From Acidimicrobiia bacterium (GTDB lineage Bacteria; Actinomycetota; Acidimicrobiia; Spongiisociales; ZC4RG35), in the NCBI GenBank assembly GCA_015488325.1, contig WFOA01000119.1, positions 1 to 33,452 on the forward strand: 33,452 nt of DNA. The letters run 5' to 3'. The translations under genes and the position numbers were made by a program. Below are positions 19,992 to 26,884 of the stretch, piece after piece. The notes under the pieces are model-generated. The model was not told the origin of the DNA. It saw only the letters and a list, made by a program, of their open reading frames with translations, and ran no database searches. Within the stretch, counting starts at the first letter, position 1. Each line of letters begins with the position of its first letter.

Positions 19992-20722
19992 GTCGGGTCG
20001 CGCTCGTCACCGGAGGTTCACGGGGGATCGGGCGGGCGGTCGCCCTGGAGCTGGCCCGCCGCCGGATGACCGTCGCCGTCAACTACGCCGCCAACGCCGC
20101 CGCCGCCGCCGCCGTAGTCGACGAGATCACGGCGGCCGGTGGCCGGGCGATGGCGGTGCAGGCGGACGTTGCCGACGCCGCCGCCGTGGCGGCGATGTTC
20201 ACGACGGTGACAGAAGCCTTCGGTCCGGTGGAGGTGCTGGTCAACAACGCCGGCATCACCAGAGACGACCTGATCTTGAGGATGTCACCGGAGGTGTTCG
20301 ACGAGGTCATCGCCACCAACCTGCGCTCGGCGTTCCTCTGCACGAAGGCTGCGCTTCGGGGGATGCTGCGGGCCCGGTGGGGGAGGATCGTGTCGATCGG
20401 CTCCGTCGCCGGGCTCGGCGGCAACGCCGGACAGGCGAACTACGCGGCGTCGAAGGCAGGCCTGGTGGGTCTCGCCAAGTCGGTGGCGAAAGAGGTCGGG
20501 TCGCGGGGCATCACGGCGAACGTCGTCGCCCCCGGGTTCATCACCACCGACATGACCGAGGCCGTCGCCGACAAGGTGCGGGATGCGACGCTCGGGGCGA
20601 TCGCCCTCGGGCGGTTCGGCGTTCCCGAGGAGGTCGCCGCCGTCGTCGGGTTCCTCTGTTCCGACGAGGCTTCGTACGTGACCGGCCAGGTGATTCGAGT
20701 AGATGGCGGCATGGCCCTCTAG
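19988..20722 (+). CDS. fabG: 3-oxoacyl-ACP reductase
   Basis: MSRVALVTGGSRGIGRAVALELARR..., VLVNNAGITRDDLI, NYAASKAGLVGLAKSVAKE, SYVTGQVIRVDGGMAL. ORF track start at 19616 trimmed. Confidence 0.95.
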   Translation: MSRVALVTGGSRGIGRAVALELARRRMTVAVNYAANAAAAAAVVDEITAAGGRAMAVQADVADAAAVAAMFTTVTEAFGPVEVLVNNAGITRDDLILRMSPEVFDEVIATNLRSAFLCTKAALRGMLRARWGRIVSIGSVAGLGGNAGQANYAASKAGLVGLAKSVAKEVGSRGITANVVAPGFITTDMTEAVADKVRDATLGAIALGRFGVPEEVAAVVGFLCSDEASYVTGQVIRVDGGMAL

Positions 20723-20761
20723 GGTTTGGCCGACTTCCGACAGGAGAGAGGAGACAGCACG

Positions 20762-21007
20762 ATGGATCGTTCCGAGATCGAAACCCGACTCATCCAGGTT
20801 CTGGTCGACGAACTGGGTCTCGACGCCGACAAGATCAGCCCCGACGCCGACTTCGAGAAGGACCTCGAGGTGGATTCGCTGGGGGTCGTCGAGTTGCTGA
20901 TGGCGTTGGAGGACGAGTTCGGCGTGAAGATCCCCGACGAAGAGGCGGAGAACATCCACACCGTCGGTGAGGCCATCGACCTGGTGAGCTCGAAGCTCGG
21001 CGCCTGA
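20762..21007 (+). CDS. acpP: Acyl carrier protein
   Basis: 81 aa; DADFEKDLEVDSLGVVELLMALEDEFGVKIPDEEAENIHTVGEAIDLV with phosphopantetheine Ser; SD AGGAGAGAGGAG upstream. Confidence 0.95.
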   Translation: MDRSEIETRLIQVLVDELGLDADKISPDADFEKDLEVDSLGVVELLMALEDEFGVKIPDEEAENIHTVGEAIDLVSSKLGA

Positions 21008-21011
21008 TCCC

Positions 21012-22265
21012 ATGTCCTCGGACCGACGTCGGGTCGTCGTCACCGGGATCGGTGCGGTCACGCCCCTCGGCAACGACGCCCCGACGACCTGGCAGCGGAT
21101 GCTGGCGGGAGTCTCAGGGGCGGGGCCGATCACCCGGTTCGACGCGTCGGAGCACGCCGTACGGATCGCCGCCGAACTGAAAGGGTTCGATCCCGGAGCG
21201 CATTTCGAACGCCGTGAGCTGCGGCGTCTCGACCCGTTCAGCCAGTACTTCCTGGTGGCGGCACGCGAGGCGATGGCCGACGCCGATCTGGTCTTCGAGG
21301 AGGAGTCGGAGGAGGCATTCCGGGCCGGTGTCGTCACCGGGGTCGGGTTCGGCGGCATGGAGTCGTTCATCGGGGAGATCGACGTGCTGCGTTCCCGGGG
21401 ACCGGACCGGGTGAGTCCGGTCGGGGTACCGAAGATCATCCCCAACATCGCCGCCGGCCTGGCGTCGATGGAGCACCATCTGATGGGTCCCGTCACCTGC
21501 GTGGTGACGGCGTGTGCAGCCTCGGCCAACGCGATCGGCGACGCCGCCGAGTTCATCCGGCGGGGGGCGGCCGACGTCATGCTGGCCGGAGGCGCAGAGG
21601 CGGGGATCACCGACTACGCGATGGCGGCCTTCGCCAAGGCCCGGGCGTTGTCGACCCGCAACGACGAACCGGAACGGGCGTCACGGCCCTTCGACGCCGA
21701 CCGGGACGGGTTCCTGATGGGGGAGGGAGCCGGGGCCCTCGTCCTCGAAGAACGCGGACGGGCCCTCGCCCGCGGAGCCGACGTCTACGGAGAGGTGTTG
21801 GGCTACGGCTCGTCTGCCGACGCCTACCACATCACCCTGCCCCGCCCCGGGGGGAGCGGGCCGGCCCGGGCGATGCGGACGGCCCTCGTCGACGCCGGCC
21901 TCGACGCCGCGGAGATCGACTACGTCAACGCCCACGGCACGTCGACGCCGGCGAACGACGTCACCGAGACCGCCGCCCTCAAACTCGCCCTGGGCGAAGA
22001 CGTCGCCCGTCGGGTGCCGGTCTCGTCCACCAAGTCGATGACGGGCCACATGCTCGGAGCGGCCGGTGCCGTCGAAGCCATCGCCTGTCTCATGGCGATC
22101 CGGTTCGGGGTGGTGCCGCCGACCATCAACTACGAGACCCCCGATCCCGAATGCGATCTCGACTACGTCCCGAACGAGGCGAGGGAAGTCGACGTGCGCT
22201 ACGCCATGTCGAACAATTTCGGGTTCGGTGGTCACAACGCCGTCCTGGTGCTGGGCCGGGCCTGA
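21012..22265 (+). CDS. fabF: Beta-ketoacyl-ACP synthase II
   Basis: 417 aa; RRVVVTGIGAVTPLGN, CVVTACAASANAIGDA, NAHGTSTPANDVTET, STKSMTGHMLGAAGAVEAI, NNFGFGGHNAVLVL. Confidence 0.96.
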   Translation: MSSDRRRVVVTGIGAVTPLGNDAPTTWQRMLAGVSGAGPITRFDASEHAVRIAAELKGFDPGAHFERRELRRLDPFSQYFLVAAREAMADADLVFEEESEEAFRAGVVTGVGFGGMESFIGEIDVLRSRGPDRVSPVGVPKIIPNIAAGLASMEHHLMGPVTCVVTACAASANAIGDAAEFIRRGAADVMLAGGAEAGITDYAMAAFAKARALSTRNDEPERASRPFDADRDGFLMGEGAGALVLEERGRALARGADVYGEVLGYGSSADAYHITLPRPGGSGPARAMRTALVDAGLDAAEIDYVNAHGTSTPANDVTETAALKLALGEDVARRVPVSSTKSMTGHMLGAAGAVEAIACLMAIRFGVVPPTINYETPDPECDLDYVPNEAREVDVRYAMSNNFGFGGHNAVLVLGRA

Positions 22266-22283
22266 AGGCGCCGGCCGGGTCGG

Positions 22284-22544
22284 TCACACCTCGCAGCCGG
22301 GGCCGGGGGGTCGTTCTCCCCGGGCGGAGGCCTCCCGATGTTCGGCGAGGGAACGCAGGACCAACACCATCACGACCGCCATCCCCAAGGTCACGACGAG
22401 GAACGCGGCGACGGCGATCAGCGCCGCCCACACGAGGCATCCCTCCGGGCGACAGCTCACGTCGGTGACGACCCATCCGAGGACCCCTCCGAGCAGCCCG
22501 GCTCCCAGGGAAGGGACCGCCACCCACGGGTTGAGCCGTCTCAC
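22284..22544 (-). CDS. Small predicted membrane protein
   Basis: 86 aa with two hydrophobic helices; ATGA overlap with the upstream gene. Confidence 0.65.
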   Translation of the reverse strand: MRRLNPWVAVPSLGAGLLGGVLGWVVTDVSCRPEGCLVWAALIAVAAFLVVTLGMAVVMVLVLRSLAEHREASARGERPPGPGCEV

Positions 22545-23290
22545 GTCTTCCGCCGTCCTCGTTCGTCCAGGCCGGCCGCCTCGAGGATCTCGGGTGGGGT
22601 GAGCTCGGCGGGGATGGGGACCGAACGCGCCTTCGTGGTCAGGGGCCTGGCGGCGACGAGGACGCCAGACGTCCAGGCGAGGGCGCCGGCGGCGACACCG
22701 ACGACGGCTAGGACGAGCCCGGTGACGCCGCCTTCGAAGATGCCGGTCACCACCGCCACGGCCGGGTACAGGAGGCGTACCGCCACGACGGCGCCTTTCA
22801 CCGTCTTCGCGTACCAGAACGCGGCGAGGGGAGCGGCGGCGACCCCGACGATGGCGGCGGTGCCGAGACCGCTGACAGCGGCGGCTCCGACGATCCCCGG
22901 GGTGGCGAGGAGGAGGATCTCGAGGACGACCGCCACCTCGGGGGGGCCGAGGGCGGCGGGGCGTTCACGAACCCACCCTTTGAGCCACGGGCCGGTCACC
23001 GCTCCCAGGGCGGCAGCCGAGGTGGCCGCGGCCACCGCCCACGGGGCGCCGAACTCGACGAAGGCACCCAGGGCGAGGCCGGCGGCGGCGGTGGCGGCGG
23101 CGAGACGGCGGGCCCAGCGTGAACGTCCCAGGATCATCCCGACCACGGCGACGGTGGCGAGGAGCACCAGGTCTGCGGCGATGGCGACGACGGCGCGTCT
23201 CGGCCAGGGGCCGGCGAGGGTCACGAGGGCCCACGCCCAGGCGAGGGCGGCGAGGAGCGGGAGCGATGCGGCGCTGAAGACGGAGACCAT
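22541..23290 (-). CDS. Predicted polytopic membrane protein
   Basis: From ATG 23290 (MVSVFSAASLPLLAALAWAWALVTLAGPWPRR...), multiple hydrophobic segments. The ORF track's 24241 start runs through another gene. Confidence 0.65.
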   Translation of the reverse strand: MVSVFSAASLPLLAALAWAWALVTLAGPWPRRAVVAIAADLVLLATVAVVGMILGRSRWARRLAAATAAAGLALGAFVEFGAPWAVAAATSAAALGAVTGPWLKGWVRERPAALGPPEVAVVLEILLLATPGIVGAAAVSGLGTAAIVGVAAAPLAAFWYAKTVKGAVVAVRLLYPAVAVVTGIFEGGVTGLVLAVVGVAAGALAWTSGVLVAARPLTTKARSVPIPAELTPPEILEAAGLDERGRRKT

Positions 23291-23365
23291 GGGTTGGCGG
23301 TGGCGTTCGACGTTCGGCAGAGTTGTCGCGATGAGTGTCGATGCCGGCGGCGCCGAACGCAAACC

Positions 23366-23899
23366 ATGAACGGGAGGCACCCCGACCTGTGGCCGGGCGA
23401 GTTCGTCTTCTGCCCGATGTGTGCCGGCCGTCTCGCCCCCCGGGAGGTGGGGGGTCGGGTACGGATGGCGTGTCCGTCCTGCGGGTGGGTTCACTATCGG
23501 GACCCGGGGATCGGAGCGGCGGTCGTCGTGTTCGACGACCGTGGATGGGTGCTCCTGGTACGGCGGGGACCCCGTTCGTCGCGGGCCGGCGCGTGGTCGT
23601 TGCCTGCCGGGTACGTCGACTACGGCGAAGACATCCGTGAGGCCGCCGCTCGGGAGCTCCGGGAGGAGACCGGCCTCGTGGCGGAGATCGGCGACGTCGT
23701 CTGGGTGTCGACCAACTTCCACGACCCGGCCAAGGTGACGGTGGGGGTGTGGTTCGAGGCGACGGTGACCGGAGGCACCCTGACGGCAGGGGACGACGCG
23801 GCGGAAGCCCGCTACTTCCCTCCCGACGGCCTCCCCAACCTGGCGTTCCCCGCCGACGCGGAGGTGATCGCGGCGTTGGCCGGTCGAAGCTCGGACTGA
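23366..23899 (+). CDS. Nudix hydrolase with N-terminal zinc ribbon
   Basis: CPMCAGRL...CPSCGWVHY zinc ribbon; Nudix box GYVDYGEDIREAAARELREETGL. Confidence 0.93.
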   Translation: MNGRHPDLWPGEFVFCPMCAGRLAPREVGGRVRMACPSCGWVHYRDPGIGAAVVVFDDRGWVLLVRRGPRSSRAGAWSLPAGYVDYGEDIREAAARELREETGLVAEIGDVVWVSTNFHDPAKVTVGVWFEATVTGGTLTAGDDAAEARYFPPDGLPNLAFPADAEVIAALAGRSSD

Positions 23900-24492
23900 T
23901 CGGGATCCCACCGGCCGCGTTCCCGCCAGGGAACACCCGGCTCCAGGGTCACCACGGTGCCGTGCCCGGGCTTGTCGGTGTGGAGCTCCGTCAGGTCCCG
24001 TCCTGTGAGGAACAGCCTCACTGCCTGGAGGGGGTCTTGGTGGCCGACGACGACCACGTCGCCTCCCGACCGGGCGGCGAAGCCTTCGACGGCGTCGGCC
24101 ATCCTTCGGGCGAGGGAGTCGAGGCTCTCGGGGGCGAACGGCAGGTCTTCGGGATGCGCCAGATAGGCTTCGACCTCGCCGGGATACACGGTCGGCAGCC
24201 GGTCCCAGGGGGTCCCCTGCCACCGGTCGCCGAGGCGCCATTCGGTGAGTCGTTCGTCCACACGGACGACGAGTCCGCGGACCCGTGCGATCGAAGCGGC
24301 CGTCTCCAACGCCCGTTCGAGGGGCGACGACCAGACCTCGACGATCGGACAGTCGGCCAGGTAGGCGGCGACGTCCTCCGCTTGGCGGCGTCCCCGCTCC
24401 GAGAGGCGGAATCCCGCCATGCGGGCGTAGACGAGATGGTCGGGGTTGTGGACCTCGCCGTGGCGGACGAGGTGGACGCGACGGGCGGTCAT
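23812..24492 (-). CDS. Histidine phosphatase family protein
   Basis: 226 aa; VHLVRHGEVHNPDHLVYARMAGFRLSERGRRQAEDVAAYL, WSSPLERALETA, VVVGHQDPLQAV. Overlaps the Nudix 3' end convergently. Confidence 0.9.
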   Translation of the reverse strand: MTARRVHLVRHGEVHNPDHLVYARMAGFRLSERGRRQAEDVAAYLADCPIVEVWSSPLERALETAASIARVRGLVVRVDERLTEWRLGDRWQGTPWDRLPTVYPGEVEAYLAHPEDLPFAPESLDSLARRMADAVEGFAARSGGDVVVVGHQDPLQAVRLFLTGRDLTELHTDKPGHGTVVTLEPGVPWRERGRWDPDQSELRPANAAITSASAGNARLGRPSGGK

Positions 24493-24543
24493 CCGGCCAG
24501 ATTAGGGGCGGGGATGGGCGCCGGTTCCCGCTACCGTCGAGGT

Positions 24544-25728
24544 GTGGCGTTCACCGAATCGATCCTCCACGTCGACATGGATGCCTTCTTCGTCGCCGTC
24601 GAGCGCCGACACCGTCCGGAGCTCCGGGGCCGCCCGGTCGCCGTGGGAGGTACCGGCCCGCGCGGGGTCATCGCCTCCGCCTCCTACGAGGCGCGACGTT
24701 ACGGGGTCCGTTCGGCGATGCCGACCTCGAGGGCGCGGCGGCTGTGCCGCTCCCTCGTGGTGGTCCCCCCCGACCACGCCCGCTACGTCGAGGCGTCGGA
24801 AGCGGTGTTCGAGGTGTTCGGCTCGTTCACGCCGCGGGTCGAAGGGCTCTCCCTCGACGAGGCGTTCCTCGACGTCTCCGGGCTGCGGCGCCACTACCCG
24901 GACCCGGAGGCGGTCGCCGAGGCTCTGCGGCGGCGTGTCGCCGAGGCGACCGGACTGGTTGCCTCGGTGGGGATCGCCGCCACCAAGCTGGTGGCGAAGC
25001 TGGCGTCGGCAGATGCCAAGCCCGACGGGGTGCTCCGTGTGCCCACGGACGAGGTGGAGCGCTACCTGGCGCCCAAACCGGTAGGTGCGCTCTGGGGGGT
25101 GGGGGAGGCGACCCGCGCGGCGTTGGAGCGGTTGGGGGTGCACACCGTCGGGGAGCTGGCGGCCGTCCCCGAACGGGTCTTGGAGCGGGAGCTCGGCCCG
25201 ACTCTGGGCGCGCATCTGGCCCGGGTCTCCCGGGGCATCGACCCGCGGCCCGTGATCCCCGACTCCGAGGTGAAATCGGTGTCGGTGGAGCAGACCTATC
25301 CCAGCGACCTGTCGGACCGGGACCGCATCGCCTCCGAGCTCCTGAAACACGCCGACCGTCTCGCCTACCGTCTCCGACGCGGTGGGCTTCGTGCCCGCAC
25401 CGTCACCGTGAAGATCCGGTTCGCCGACTTCTCGACCGTGACCCGCTCCCACACCCGTGGGACCCCGACGGCGACGACCCGCGACCTCTACGCGGACGCC
25501 CGCCGGTTGCTGGGGAAGGTGCCGTTGCGAAAACCGGTGAGGCTGTTGGGGGTGGGGGCGTCCGGGCTCGAACCCGATGGGGCACCCCGCCAGCTCCAGG
25601 TGGGCGACGACGACGGATGGGAGCGGATCAGCGAAGCGGTCGATTCGGTGCGGGAGCGGTTCGGGACCGGGGCGGTGGTCCCGGCACGGTTGGTTGCCGA
25701 AACGGGCTCGGACGAGGCCTCATCGTGA
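24544..25728 (+). CDS. dinB: DNA polymerase IV (Y-family)
   Basis: ILHVDMDAFFVAVERRHRPELRGRPVAVGG, SYEARRYGVRSAMPTSRARRLCRSLVVV, LSLDEAFLDVSG. Start at GTG 24544; ORF track start at 23749 too long. Confidence 0.95.
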   Translation: MAFTESILHVDMDAFFVAVERRHRPELRGRPVAVGGTGPRGVIASASYEARRYGVRSAMPTSRARRLCRSLVVVPPDHARYVEASEAVFEVFGSFTPRVEGLSLDEAFLDVSGLRRHYPDPEAVAEALRRRVAEATGLVASVGIAATKLVAKLASADAKPDGVLRVPTDEVERYLAPKPVGALWGVGEATRAALERLGVHTVGELAAVPERVLERELGPTLGAHLARVSRGIDPRPVIPDSEVKSVSVEQTYPSDLSDRDRIASELLKHADRLAYRLRRGGLRARTVTVKIRFADFSTVTRSHTRGTPTATTRDLYADARRLLGKVPLRKPVRLLGVGASGLEPDGAPRQLQVGDDDGWERISEAVDSVRERFGTGAVVPARLVAETGSDEASS

Positions 25729-25742
25729 GCGGCGACGTCACG

Positions 25743-25748
25743 TATACT
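25743..25748 (+). promoter_or_regulatory. Putative -10 element (TATACT) upstream of the DUF3040 gene
   Basis: TATACT about 47 nt upstream of the 25795 ATG. Confidence 0.45.
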
Positions 25749-25794
25749 GTGGGCCAGGACACCCGACGGGCAATGCATGAGCCGAGGTGATGGG

Positions 25795-26118
25795 ATGCCC
25801 TTGGACGACCGTGAGCAGAGGATCCTGGCCGAGATCGAGCGCCAGTTCTACGAGGAAGACCCGGGGTTGGCTCACGCGGTGCGCAACATCGACCGGTCGG
25901 GCCGGTTCGGTACCCGACTTCCTCTGGTCGGTGTGATCGTCGGCATCGTGGTCGTCCTCGTCTCCTTCACGGTCTCCACCGTGGTGGCGGTCGCCGGTTT
26001 CCTGCTGATGGTGGTCTCGGCCACCGCCCTCGCCCACGGTATCCGGGCCCGTGGAGGCATCGGCTTGGCCGCCGGGGGGAGTCGCAGCCCGCGGATCCGG
26101 TTCCGGCGCCGGACCTGA
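25795..26118 (+). CDS. DUF3040-family membrane protein
   Basis: MPLDDREQRILAEIERQFYEEDPGLAHAVRNID... two TM segments; typical DUF3040 N-terminus. Confidence 0.87.
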   Translation: MPLDDREQRILAEIERQFYEEDPGLAHAVRNIDRSGRFGTRLPLVGVIVGIVVVLVSFTVSTVVAVAGFLLMVVSATALAHGIRARGGIGLAAGGSRSPRIRFRRRT

Positions 26119-26286
26119 GCGCCGCACCGAGGGCCGATGGGGGAGGTCGTCGACGGTGGTCCTCGGACTCGTCCACGAGAACCCCCCCTGTGAACGGACC
26201 CGCCGGTTCCGTGCTGGCTAGAGTGCGCTCCGCCGTGGATGCCCGCCGGGGTGCCTAGGTGTCCATGGACACGACGGAGGAGGGAC

Positions 26287-26322
26287 GACGACCGGCCGCC
26301 GTATCCGGTCGTCCCGGACGAC
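26287..26322. repeat. Overlapping inverted repeats upstream of the MerR gene
   Basis: GACGACCGG (26287-26295) with CCGGTCGTC (26305-26313); also GTCGTC-CCG-GACGAC (26308-26322), sharing the middle segment. Confidence 0.7.
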
Positions 26323-26338
26323 GAGAGGACCGCGATTG

Positions 26339-26839
26339 GTGGAAGGATTCACCGCTCAGCAAGCCTGCAAGCTGACCAACTGCACGCCCCACCAGCTCAG
26401 GTACTGGGACCGAGTCGGATTGGTGTCGCCATCGCTGCAGAGGACGGGAGGAAGGCCCGGGGTTCGGAGGCTGTATTCGTTCCGGGACCTGGTGGCCCTG
26501 AGGGTGGTACGGAGCCTCCTCGACAACGGGATGTCGCTGCAGCGGGTGCGTCGAGCCTGGGACTATCTGAGGCGCAACGCCGAGCTCGACGAACATCTCG
26601 CCGGAGTGAAGCTGGTGACCGACGGCCAGAGCATCTTCCGGGTCTCCGACGACGAGTCCGAGCTCCTCGACGCCCTGCGGGAAGGCCAGCTCGCCTTCTT
26701 CGTGGCGATCGACGAGATCACCCGGAAGGTCGAAGAGGACGTGACCCGTTTCGAGCTCGACCGGGGGGCGTTCCTGGAGATGATCCGGCGTGTCGAAGAC
26801 GACGTGCTGGAGGAGAAACAGAACGTCGCCGAAGGCTGA
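26339..26839 (+). CDS. MerR-family transcriptional regulator
   Basis: MVEGFTAQQACKLTNCTPHQLRYWDRVGLVSPSLQRTGGRPGVRRLYSFRDLVALRVVRSLLDNGMSLQRVRRAW. TTG 26336 or GTG 26339 start, SD AGAGGA. Confidence 0.87.
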   Translation: MEGFTAQQACKLTNCTPHQLRYWDRVGLVSPSLQRTGGRPGVRRLYSFRDLVALRVVRSLLDNGMSLQRVRRAWDYLRRNAELDEHLAGVKLVTDGQSIFRVSDDESELLDALREGQLAFFVAIDEITRKVEEDVTRFELDRGAFLEMIRRVEDDVLEEKQNVAEG

Positions 26840-26884
26840 CCCCGAGGGTCGGCGTCGGCGAGGCCGGCCCGGTCCCGGATCCGA

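Noticed and set aside
24493-24543. LexA/SOS box upstream of dinB
   Set aside because: No CGAAC-N4-GTTCG-like palindrome found; only the TACCGT-GTG leaderless-type signature.
26840-26884. Bidirectional terminator between MerR and the transglutaminase gene
   Set aside because: GACCC-CGA-GGGTC is only a 5-bp stem with no T-tract on either side; not enough support.
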